64,000 nt of DNA, taken from Larix kaempferi. Lineage: Eukaryota; Streptophyta; Pinopsida; Pinales; Pinaceae. Positions within the stretch are counted from its first letter, which is position 1. Each line of letters begins with the position of its first letter. This document shows, piece after piece, positions 23,174 to 33,657 of the stretch. The notes beneath the pieces were generated by a model. That model had not been told where the DNA came from and searched no databases. It saw only the letters and a list, made by a program, of their open reading frames with translations. The translations under genes were made by a program, and so were the position numbers. The stretch lies in the NCBI GenBank assembly GCA_027924585.1, contig BSBM01000870.1:3409001-3473000 (forward strand). The letters are read 5' to 3'.

Positions 23174-23292
23174 GAATCTACATTTTCTGCAGATGAAGGA
23201 CTTGATGAAGATGTAGATGACCCATACTCTTCTCTATTATCAATGGGCGCACAATCTGAGTCTACATCTATACCCATCATTTCAGATGTCAT
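23086..23292 (-). CDS. Short acidic Ser-rich ORF in the foldback element
   Basis: A 68-residue frame with a Ser run, an acidic MDEFEEAVWM segment and a hydrophobic end. The opening residues MTSEMMGIDVDSD are well composed, unlike the surrounding low-complexity DNA, so it may be a surviving scrap of a captured or original protein. I recognise no family. It could equally be chance. Confidence 0.25.
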   Translation of the reverse strand: MTSEMMGIDVDSDCAPIDNREEYGSSTSSSSPSSAENVDSDEVSESMDEFEEAVWMLFISMIFVIETL

Positions 23293-23819
23293 ATTCCTTC
23301 AGGATCTACGGCTTGGTTTAACACACTCCCATCTTGCACGAATGCTCCCTATTCCACGAATATTAGCTTTGGGTTTTAAAAAACAAATTAAAAACAAATT
23401 AAACTAACAAATTTTAACTAATGTTATAATTAAAAATTAAAAAAAAATTAAAAACAAACTAAACTAAGATAACATTATAATTTAAAATTTAAAAATACAT
23501 TAAAAAAAAAACTAAGTATCTATATACTAACCAAACTAACATTATAAATTTTTTTTTTAAAAACTATACAAAAACTTAAAAACAATTAAAACAAAAATTT
23601 AAAAACAATAAAAACATCAAACTATACAAAATTTTAAAATAAATTAAAAAACAAAATAATTAAAAAAAAATTAAACTATACAAAATTAAACAAACTTTAA
23701 ACAAAATTTTAAAAAAATTAAACAAACTTTAAACAAAAAATTAAACAAAATTTAAAAAAACATCAACTATACAAAATTAAACAAAATTAAACAAAAAAAA
23801 AAAAATTTAAAAAAAATTG

Positions 23820-25370
23820 AAACAATGCAATGGTGGGGAGGTGGGCGGTGGCGGTGGAAATGAGGGCAGCGGGGGAGGAGCGAGGAGGGGGAAGGGGAGG
23901 GTGACAGAGGGATAAGGGAGGAGGAGGAGGAGGTTGTGGGTGGCGGCGGTGGAATGGAGGGCGGTGGGGGGAGGTGGAAGGGAGGGCAGCGGGGGGAGGT
24001 GGAAGGGGGAAGTGGAGGGGAGCGGGGAGGAGGAAGGAGGGGGAGGGCACCACCTTCTTTGGCACCCAAGTGAGGGAGGTCGCTCGCTTGGGAACCAAAG
24101 GGCGGCCCTGACGGCCCCCGTCGATGCCCGGCATCGATGTCTATGTCGGGCATCGATGGGGGCCGTCAGGACCGCCCTTTGGTGCCCAAGCGAGCGACCT
24201 CCCTTGCTTGGGTGCCAAAGGGCGGCCCTCACGGCCCCCGTCGATGCCGGGCATCGACGGGGGCCGTGAGGGACGCCCTTTGGCACCCAAGCGAGCGACC
24301 TCCCTCTCTTGGGCGCCAAAGGGCGGCACTCATAGCCCCCATCGATGCCCAGCATCGACGTGGATGCCGGGCATTGACGTGGATGCCGGGCATCGACGTG
24401 GATGCCGGGCATCGACGTCGATGCCCGGCATCGCGTGGATGCCGGGCATCAAGGTCGATGCCTGGCATCCACGTGGATGTCGGACATCGACGTGGAAGCC
24501 CGACATCGACGTGGATGCCCGACATCGACGTGGATGCCCGACATCGACGTTGATGCCCGGCATCGACGATGATGCCCGGCATCGACGTTGACGCCAGGCA
24601 TCAACGTCAACGTTGATGTCGAGCATCAACGATGATGCCCGACAACGACGTTGATGCCCGGCATCGACGTCGATGCTGGGTATCGACGGGGGCTGCCCCT
24701 GTTGATGCCCAGCATCGACGTTGATGTCGGGCATCGACGGGGGCCGCGAGGGCCACCCTTTGGCACCCAAGCGAGCGACCTCCCTCGCTTGGGCGCCAAA
24801 GGGTGGCCCCCGTTGATGCCCGTCATCGACATCGATGCCGGGCATCGATGGGGGTCGTGAGGGATACCCTTTGGCACCCAAACGAGGGAGTGCCCGGCAT
24901 CGACGTTGATGCTGAGCATCGACAGGGGCCGCCCCCATTGATGCCCGACATCAACGTCAATGTCGGGCATCGACAGGGGCCGCGAGGGCCGCCCTTTGGC
25001 GCCCAAGCGAGCGACCTCCCTCACTTGGGCACCAAAGGGCGACCCCCGTTGATGCCCGGCATCGACGTCAATGCCGGGCATCGATGGGGGCCGTGAGGGC
25101 TGCCCTTTGGCGCCCATGCGAGGGAGGTCGCTCGCTTGGGCGCCAAAAGGCGTCCCTCACGGCCCTTGTCGATGCCGGGCATTGACGGGGGCAGCCCCCG
25201 TCGATGCCGGGCATCGATGGGGGCCGCTCTTTGGCGCCCAAGCGAGCGGCTCGATGCCCGCCCCTCCCTTCCCCCGCCCAGCTCCACCACCTCCTCCCCT
25301 TCCCCCCTCCACCGCCCTCACCTCCCCCCTCCCTCGCCGCAACCCACCTCCCCCACCATTGCATGGTTTA
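23820..25370. repeat. GC-rich palindromic minisatellite core
   Basis: Central 24.3-24.7 kb: tandem ~18-bp units of GATGCCGGGCATCGACGT, each self-complementary at GATGCCSGGCATC. On both sides are longer inverted modules joining GAGGGAGGTCGCTCGCTTGG, CGCCAAAGGGCGGCC and CCCCCGTCGATGCC in both orientations. Outer margins are G-rich (23830-24050) and C-rich (25255-25360). The overlapping frames on both strands (MPGID-, RCPAST- and PSRPPSMP-type repeats) exist because the repeat unit length is a multiple of three; they are not genes. Confidence 0.9.
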
Positions 25371-26620
25371 GTTTTTTTTTTTAAATTGTGCTTAATTTTT
25401 TTGTATAGAATAATTTTTTTTTAGATTTTGTATAGTTTGGTTTTTTAATTGTTTTTAAAATTTTGTTTTAATGTTTTATATTTTGATTTTTTTATTGTTT
25501 TGATTTTTTTTTTTAAATTTGTTTTTAAATGTTATATAGTTTGATTTGTTATTATATATAGTTTGTTTTTTTTTTAATTTTTAATTTTTTATAATGTTAG
25601 TTTTAGTCTTTTTTTATTTTTGTTTTTAATTTATTTTAAAATTTTGTATAGTTTGTTTTTTTTTAATTTTTAATTTTTTATAATGTTATTTTTATTTTGT
25701 TTTTAAGTTTTTTTAAATTTTGTGTAATGTTAGTATATAGTTAATTAGTTTTATTTTTTAATTATAATGTTAGGTTAGTTTAATGGGGTTTTATTTTTAT
25801 TTTTAATTTTTAATTATAAGAACATTAGTTTAAATCTATTAGTTTTAATGTTAGTTTTTTTTTTTTTTAAATTTTTAAATGTTAGTTTATAATGTTGTTA
25901 GGTTAGTTTAAGTTGTTTTTAATTCTTTTTTAAATTTTTTATTATAATGTTGTTAGGATTTAGTTTGATTTGTTTTTAATTTTTCTTTAAATTTTTTATT
26001 ATAATGTTGTTAGGAATTTTTTATTATAATGTTGTTAGGGGTTAGTTTAATTTGTTTTTTAATTTATTTTATTATAATGTTAGAGGGGGGAAACATGCAG
26101 CAGAAGAGGACATGAATTTGGCCTGCATGATATTGTTGATTAGTTTCATGTTTTGAAAAAAATGCTAAGTTTGACAATATTTTGATAAGATATATTAGTA
26201 ATGTTTTGACTTTCAGACTTAATTTTAGAAATAAAATTTCTATATATAATGTTTGAAATATGTTTTTTACAAATAATTTGTATAATTTTTCTTGAATTTA
26301 TGTGAATCAACACTTTTCGGAAAATAATATGAAATAGTATCATTTTTATACAAAACATATCTGAAAATTGATTGAAAATGATTTTAAATGTCTATATTTT
26401 CTGGAATTTTTTACAATTTTGTCAATAAAAGTGTCTTATTTTGTCCATTAAAATGTCTTATTTTATAGAAAAAATTGCAAAACGTATATGTTTTTCATTA
26501 TAAATTGCTTAAAAATGTATGCTATTTTGCTAAATTTCTAAAAATGCACCTGAAAATAGAAACTAAATTTTTTTTACGATAAAGATAATTCAAAGGTCCC
26601 AAAAAATGCCTCGAAATGAA
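25371..26620. other. T-rich arm and right subterminal part of the foldback element
   Basis: Long T-rich, A-poor sequence with recurring TTATAATGTTAG and TTTGTTTTTAATTT motifs to about 26090, the counterpart of the A-rich left arm. Then AT-rich DNA without repeats or genes to the right inverted end. Confidence 0.7.
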
Positions 26621-26738
26621 AATGTGTGATACTGGCATCACCCCTTTTTGAAATGGAGCTAAAAATACCTACTAAAATTAGGAGAGAGAAAAACAAGAAC
26701 TGTGTCGAGTTCTCGTTTCATAGTATAAGTGGTTAGAA

Positions 26739-27615
26739 CTCCTTCGAGGTTATCAAGGGCTTCCTGGAAGGTATTACCATAAACTGTAAAATCATCCATA
26801 TAAACTTCTACACAGTCGTGTATGAGGTCAGCAAAGATTCCTAAAACTACACGCTGGAAGGTAGCAGTTGCATTACATAGGACAAATTGTACCACTCGGT
26901 AGGAATACATCCCCCAAGAGCAATTAAAGGTTGTCTTGTCTTGATCCTTAGGTGCTATCAATATTTGATTGTATCCACTACACCCATCAAGGAATGAGAA
27001 ATATTGTTTCCCTGGTAAGGTGTCTAACACCTGATTGATGAAAAAAAAAGGGAAGTAGTCCTTAAGAGTGGCTTTGTTCAGTTCTTGAAAGTCAACACAG
27101 ATATGCCATTTCCCTGTGACTTTCTTTGGAACTACCACCAGAGGAGAAACCCATTTACTGTTGGAAATTGGGTAAATGAATCCGGAGTTAAGGATTTTTT
27201 GTAATTCATCCTTTACTATATCCTTTTGGGTTGGGTTCATTCTTCTCTGGGGCTTCCTAACAGGAGGTATGTTCGAGTCTGTGTAAATGTGATGGATACA
27301 TGTATCTGGGTGTATACCTTTCATATCGGTATACTCCCATGCAAATGCTCTAGTTTGACTCTTGATAACTTTTAGTAATTGTTTTTGTTGACTTTCATCT
27401 AAACCTGCATTTATATGTAGAAATTTGTTAGTACTAACCTCACATGGTATGGTATAGGATCCTAGGTTTTCTTCGATTACGAAGACACAGGGTGTACTTG
27501 TAAATGTTGAGAGGCTCATGTTTTCTTGGAATTCATCTCCAAAGATCTGGTCAAATTGGGAAAAAGATTGAGTAAAATCTACACATGTTGTGGAAGAGAT
27601 AAATTGGTTCAACAC
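26739..27615 (-). pseudogene. Reverse transcriptase N-terminal two-thirds
   Basis: Carries the RT landmarks in order: FAWEYTDMKGI, NSKWVSPLVVVPKK, ICVDFQELNKATLKDYF, FSFLDGCSGYNQI, then VYMDDFTVYG with the YxDD active site. In this frame the expected FGLCNAPATF-like box reads FVLCNATATFQ, so key positions have changed. The frame then runs into the foldback element. RT would copy the element's RNA into DNA. Confidence 0.93.
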
Positions 27616-27633
27616 GTTCTTGGTATTTTGCTC

Positions 27634-28806
27634 TTAAAGTGCCTGAGAGAGATCAATGACAAGGGAAAGTTCTTCCAAGTTCTCATCTCCAAAAGGACAA
27701 TATAACCAAAAGAGGTTTTCAGGTGTTGGCTGAGCTGGTGGGTATAAAGCTAGTTTTCTTGTAGATAACCCATCAGAGATAATCATCTCTCCATCCCTAC
27801 ATCCTATAAATGCATTGGCAGTAGCCAACCAAGGTCTTCCCAAAATAATGGGGTGACCTTTGGAAGGGTCTTTTGATTCAATTACCATGAAGTCCACGGG
27901 ATATTCTCATGAGGCTATTGATATAGTGATGTCATCTAAGATCCCAGTAGGTTGAACCATAGTACGATTTGCTAATTCTAGCATTGTTGGGGTAGCGCAA
28001 AGGAATGGTCCTAAATTGAGAGTTTCTAAAACTATGGTAGTCATCAAATTGATAGCAGCTCCTAGATCAATAAGTGTGTTCCCTATAGCAGTGTTATTGA
28101 TGATAACAGTCACCACAAGGTTTCTTGGGTTTGAATACTTTGGTATTCTAGGTTGGTTCGCTATGCAATCTAAAATTTCTCCAACTACATGAATTGTTGG
28201 AGGGTCTTTTTGTTTCCTCCCTAGTCTCTTAATACATAGTTCCTTGATCACCTTACTATAGATTGGGATATCCTTAATGGCTTGTAACAAAGGGATCTTA
28301 ATGCAAATATTTTTCAATTCATTAATGATATCGTACTCTAGATAAGTTACAGGTTTTTCTATTACTAGATGCTCTAGATATGGACGTGAATTTTCCCTTG
28401 GAATTACTTCTTTGTGTGGATGGTTGTGTGTTGAAGATTTAGAAATAACCACATCTTCAAGAATGGAATCATTCAAAACTTCACTAGGTATGTCTTCTTC
28501 ATTCTCTTCTTGAATAACAACTGATGACTTGGGCTTATCTTGCAAAACTCTTCCAGACCCCAGTTGTATCTCATGTATTGGTGTGGTCAAAATGACATAT
28601 GATGGAAGAGGTAACAACCCAATGCTATTAAGGGCTTGGGTTGGTTTGTTGTTAGGATTCGGTATCGGTTGTGCAGGTAATATTGTGGGTCTTGGAGGAT
28701 TCATGTTCTGGAAATGGTGAGGTTGATTCGGGATAGGGGGTAGTGAAGGAGGTACAAATTCAAGCGGAAGTTGTTCAATATTAGGTGGGTAAGGATAGTT
28801 AGGCAT
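27634..28806 (-). pseudogene. Aspartic protease region of the Athila/Tat-like element
   Basis: The active-site motif NTLIDLGAAINLM (the D-L-G-A form usual in Athila elements) lies near 28060, followed by TMVQPTGILDDI and ILGRPWLATANA. The N-terminal 170 residues are a proline-rich linker following gag. Stops at 27909 and 27636 interrupt an otherwise continuous frame that is in phase with gag upstream and RT downstream. Confidence 0.88.
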
Positions 28807-28839
28807 AGGAGGAGGTGTTTGAGCATAATATTTCCCTCT

Positions 28840-30311
28840 TCATCCATGTGACCATTGATGTTGTTGAGCATTCTGAGGAGGGTAGTGTGGTGGCCAATTT
28901 TGCCAACCTGAAGTATTCCATTGTTGAGGAGGTTGATAAGGATAGTAATAGGGTGGAATTTGTGATGAATCTTGATACGATGGTTGATCTCTAGGTTGCC
29001 AAGGCCTCCTAGTTATTTCACCAAAATATCCACTCTTGTACACAACTTGTAATCCAAGAAACGATGGACAATCATTGGTTGGATGTTCTTCTGTACATAG
29101 GTGACAGACTGAAACATTATTTAATGGACATTCTCGTTGCGGATGTTTAGTTCAACACCTAGGACAAAAAACACTCATTAATGCATGCTCTTCATCTTGT
29201 ATCTTTTTAGCTTCTAGTGCATCTAATTGAGAACCCATGGCTCCCAAAATATCTGTTTTGAAATTTTCCAATAGGTTTCCCAACTCTAGCCTTGTAACTC
29301 CACCAGGACTGGATGTGTTTCCTTTGGGATTCCTAGCATAAGATTCTCGAAAGTGTCTTCCACCTTTCCCTCTGCAGGATTCCTAGCATAAGATTCTTGA
29401 AAGTGCCTTCCACCTTTCCCTTTGCTCCTAGAGTAATTCCTACATAGTTCACAAATCTCTGTAAGACTTATGAGAAATGTCTCCTACTTCCATGAGATTA
29501 AGGTTATCTAAGAATTCTTCTAAGATTCCTTTGAGGAAGAGTGTTCTTACTGCATCTTCTCGAAGATCACTATACTTGGACTTGTGTAACACATAGTTGA
29601 ATCTCTCGAGATAGTCTTCTAATCTCTCATCTTCAAGTTGTTGAATCTTAAAAATATCATTGCGAGAGTCCTTAGGTCTACAGTAATCCTGATATTTGCG
29701 TAGAAATACATTCTTCATGTCTTCCCAAGTTCTAATACTAGATTCTCCTAATCCCATGAACCATCGAAGAGAAGAATATTTCAATGTGGCAAGAAAGAGT
29801 ATTAGTTTTTGGCCATCTTGTAGGTAATTATAACTTTTACACAAAATGTCAAACTCGAATAAGAATGTGTCCGGATCCTCACTACTCTTCCCATAAAAGG
29901 TTGCTAGTGAGGAGGGAGGGATGTTTTTCATAGTAACATCTTGTGCAGTGTCTAAGATAGGGAACCCGAAGGTACCTTCAGTTCTAACTTCTCCTTCTTC
30001 TTCATCTTGTCGGACATGATCTTCATTTCCATCCCCCATGAAGATTCGATTGCCAAAGAGAGAAAATCTAGCTGGCTCGTTTCTTGGTGAATATGGGATG
30101 TCCCTATGTTTTCCCCTAACTGATTTCCAGAAAGGATTTCCTTTGCTTTACAAGTACGACTATCCCCTTTAGGTGTCTTCTGATACCTCTCTGTTGAGTT
30201 AGTAGTTGGGGTGGAACGCCCCCCGTATAGGTTAGTATGAATTTTAGTGGGAATTTTAGTAAGGGAACTAGTTTTAATAAATCCACCTTGTGAATCTCTA
30301 GACCTATTCAT
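28840..30311 (-). pseudogene. Gag of the Athila/Tat-like element
   Basis: The retrotransposon gag core (30039-29449) has LATFYGKSSEDPDTFLFEFD, LKYSSLRWFMGL and VFLRKYQDYCRPK. A possible N-terminal extension starts at the ATG at 30311 in another frame. Two CCHC knuckles follow: CPRC-x-TKHPQREC (with a stop at 29154) and CHLCTEEHPTNDC (about 29070-29110). The C-terminal part is rich in P, Y, Q and W. Gag coats the RNA genome. Between core and knuckles, a 50-bp direct duplication (29327-29426) and a probable 2-nt loss near 29450 cancel each other's frame effect. Confidence 0.85.
29327..29426. repeat. 50-bp tandem duplication in gag
   Basis: GGATTCCTAGCATAAGATTC begins at 29327 and again at 29377, with matching downstream text (GTGTCTTCCACCTTTCCC / GTGCCTTCCACCTTTCCC). 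Confidence 0.92.
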
Positions 30312-30510
30312 GAAAACAAATTATAACTAAAATAGGTTCTAACTACATAACTGCTACTGCTGGGTTTTGGGGGTGCCTGTTATAACAAATGCGCAGGTTC
30401 TTACCTCTTGTCTTACCGCTCACTCGCCACCAGCCTATTTTCAAAGGAAAGAATAAAACTAAAAAGGAGTTTTACTTATCTATGACTGAATTCTACCTAT
30501 CTTCTACAAT

Positions 30511-30528
30511 TCCCCGGCAACGGCGCCA
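30511..30528 (-). other. Primer binding site, tRNA-Asp type
   Basis: Minus strand TGGCGCCGTTGCCGGGGA lies three bases inside the 5' LTR. This is the tRNA-Asp-complementary PBS long known from Athila-type and related plant gypsy elements, and fixes the element's orientation as minus. Confidence 0.92.
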
Positions 30529-30531
30529 AAA

Positions 30532-33302
30532 TGTTGGGTGTGTGAGCTATCTCAAAGAAAACACCTAATATTTAATTATCGACCGGGGTTGGTAATCTTA
30601 GATTTGAGGCAAAGTATATGCTAAGGTATAATGGCATCTAAGATTTCGGCTTGCCAGACCTTAAAAATATTTAATAAAGAAAAGATCGAAAGATCTTTCA
30701 AAATGAAAAACCGAGTCAAACTTCAGAAAAACAGTAAAAAGAACTAAATCAAACTTAGTTAAACAGATGAACTAGAATAGTATTAAATCATACTACTCTA
30801 TCTTATAATTGAATAATGGAAACTGATTGAAAAACAAACTATGAATTATGAAAATGGAAACTATACAATTTCAGATTCTAATCTAAGAATTAGAAAACAA
30901 CTGTAAACAAATTAGAGACCTATCTATAAAATGGATTAATTTAATGATAAATTACATAAGCAGAAAGCTATGCTAATCAAAGAAAATTAAAACTATTAGA
31001 TAACTTCAACAACTAATTCAAGAAAAACATATATTCCCATGTAACAGGAACTAGAGTGAATGTATCATAATGGCTTTCAATTGTAATTGCAAAACAAAAT
31101 GGAAGTAAATCTAATCTAACTTCAACAAAGAGATGTAAACTACGAAGAGACAAATTACAGTTAACTTTAAACATTCTAATCTATCTACTATCCATGAGCA
31201 TAATAATAATATAAAACTAATGAAAACTAGAAGCAAGTAGAAAAATTAATAAAGATATTTACTTCTGAGCTTGATTTGGAAGCAAGTAGAAAACTTGATA
31301 AAGATATTTATATAGAAACAAGTAGAAGACTTGATAAAAATATTAATTTAGAGGCAAGTAGAAAACATGATAAAGATATTAATTCTGAATCCAAATCCTA
31401 TTCCATCTTCATTATTTATCGAAATAAGACACTAATCCTAATCTTAGTGAAGGAAATTATCAAAACTGGAATACTTAGAGAATGAAATTATTAACTCTAT
31501 TCTAACTAAGTCTCAAGAGCATGAAGTAAACTAGACTAGGAATAAGACTAATAAATTCTAAAACAACAACATATTAGTAAACTAAATACGAAAGACATAA
31601 TTTAAAAGACAGTTAAAGCAAACTAAGAAACTGAATTTGAAATAAGCATAAAATAGTGCAGAAAGAGTGAAAATCCAAATGACGATCCGAATGACAGTCC
31701 AAACGACAGTCCGAATGATAGTTCGAATGGAGGAAAAATGAATTAAACTAAGGAAAAGAGTAATTTCGATGATCTTAACATCAGCTGGTGAATGCGATGA
31801 GCCTACAATGCAAAGAAATCAGTGAGAAGACTTGTTGAGAAGCTAAGATAATAGAAATCAACCTATTCTAATCATTGTTGGAGAGATAAACTATTCCTAT
31901 TCTATACTAAAGCAATATTGAGATAAGAGAAGAGAATTAACCTAGAGCTACAGAGGAGAAGCTAATTAAACTAATTCTAATCAGAACTAAGCTGGAAATA
32001 ATAACTAACTAAGTTCTATCTAATTGCAAAGGATTAGAAAATAAATTATCTAATTATAAAAGACTGAAATTAAACTATCAAAACTATACTGTTGGTCGAC
32101 CATTTTCTAATTCTATAAACACAAACTATGTTAGCAGCACAATATAAATTACAAAAGAAAGAAATATCATGTACAGAAAATGAAATTAATTACATATACA
32201 GGAAAACAAACTAACTATTTGCAGAAAAGAAAATGCAGAAAACAAAGACAAAACCTTCGGTTGATGAGGGACCCTTCCCAACAATCGGAGATGGAAAAAT
32301 GAACTGGTTAGCTACTCAGAATATCAACAAACTAGAAGTTCCATTAACTTAAGAAAATTACAAAATGTCTAGTATCTGCTGCAAATTCTACGAACTATCT
32401 ACTAATCTGATGATTGTTTCCAACTACAAACTAGCTATGTTTCTCTATACAAGCGTCTATTTATACATTTACAAATGGATGAGAAGGTCAACAGAGACAA
32501 CCTCTCTAATAACAGAGGCATTTATGGCTGTAACTGGCTGCTTTAAGTGATGCATGACAACACAAGGAGCATACACCAGGCTCCACGGGGCCGATTCCTT
32601 CACGAGGAAGTTGCAGCGTTGATCTTTCTTTGACGTGGGCAGAGAGGTAGTGTGCTGGCGAACTGAACGAATGGAGGAGAGGGCTGATGGAGCATTGATG
32701 TGGTGAAGCATTGTGTTGGTAGGATGAACATCGATGGATGAAGTCTTCCAGAACACCAGCGTGAATGGGCGTGCGTGATTCTAGGATGAACGGATGAGAG
32801 AACTAGCATGTGGAGTGTTGACGTGGAAGCATGGTGTGCTGTCGAGCTTAAAAGGCAGGAAGGCGAATCTTCCAGAATGAAAGCTGACCAACCGTAACCA
32901 TCACATGGCTAACAGAACCCACGTGACCGATCTTGTCTTTAATGGCTCGAAACATGCCAACCGTGGATTTCGCGGGCTAAATGCGAGGCTGAACGACGAG
33001 CTGAATTCAACTGAGCTTAACCAATATATACATGCAGTTTGAATGGAAGGATGTTTGAGAAATTGCATCCTATAGATCAAAACTAGATGCCATGCATTAT
33101 TGGAATTGTTAATTTAATTATTAATAAATCATAATATAATGAGATTTGACCAAAATTCATATGATAAATGAATACATGCATACCTGGTCTATTTGATGGG
33201 ATGAATGGTGGAAATAATAACTTATTACATCAAAAATAATGAAATTAACTCCATTCAAAATAGATTTGATGATAAACAATAGTGGCAAAATGGACACCAA
33301 CA
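30532..33302 (-). mobile_element. 5' LTR of the Athila/Tat-like element (2771 bp)
   Basis: Same termini as 13803-16598. Differences from that copy include loss of ~105 bp near 31623 and expansion of a 36-bp GCAAGTAGAAAACTTGATAA unit (about 31276-31385), which gives a small repetitive frame with KLDKDI-type repeats. The 12-bp CCGAATGACAGT array recurs near 31675-31730. Confidence 0.9.
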
Positions 33303-33657
33303 GGCATCTTGAAGATGCATATGTGGGAATGTTTGTGGAAGCTGCGGGCATCATGGAGGCATGACAAAGACCCCCATGCAGGCAATTGAAGAATGTCTAG
33401 CCGCAGGCATGTTCAAAAGCATAAATATGGCCCTTGCGGGCATGAGTTACAAGCTAGAGTGGGCATGTTGGAAGCAAAAGAAAATGGTGATGATGTGGGT
33501 ATGAAGACCACATTTAGGTGGGAAAAAGAAAGTCTAAGTAAATATATACATATATATTTATAATTTATGCAGTGTTTATGGAAATAAAATTAAAATTTGA
33601 TTTAAATAATAGGCTCACTGATTCATCCCCCCTCTCAATGAGCCATTGTGTCTAACA
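33303..33657. mobile_element. Right part of a possible copia-type LTR
   Basis: GGGCATC-type motifs as in 13413-13802, then GATTCATCCCCCCTCTCAATG and a terminal TGTGTCTAACA. Plant copia LTRs often end in this way. No PBS follows, which fits a solo LTR. Boundaries are tentative. Confidence 0.35.

Larger units (their letters stand above)
22582..26734. mobile_element. 4.15-kb foldback/TIR DNA element inside RT
   Basis: The ends are inverted: the left begins AACCACTTATACTATGAAA and the right ends with its exact complement; 26 of the first 27 bases match. The inverted symmetry goes further: a CCAGTAT(A/C)ACAC-like subterminal motif near 22692 and 26630, A-rich arm (23380-23820) against T-rich arm (25370-26090), and CAATGCAATGGTGGGGAGGTGGG near 23825 against its complement near 25345. 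AGAA flanks both sides. No transposase is visible. The superfamily is unassigned; a 4-bp duplication does not fit hAT (8), Mutator (9-11), CACTA (2-3) or Tc1/mariner (TA). Confidence 0.85.

Noticed and set aside
23767-25424. About fifteen overlapping frames with MPGIDV- or GHPRRC-type repeats
   Set aside because: The 18-bp palindromic unit lacks stops in most frames; no frame has non-repetitive coding content.
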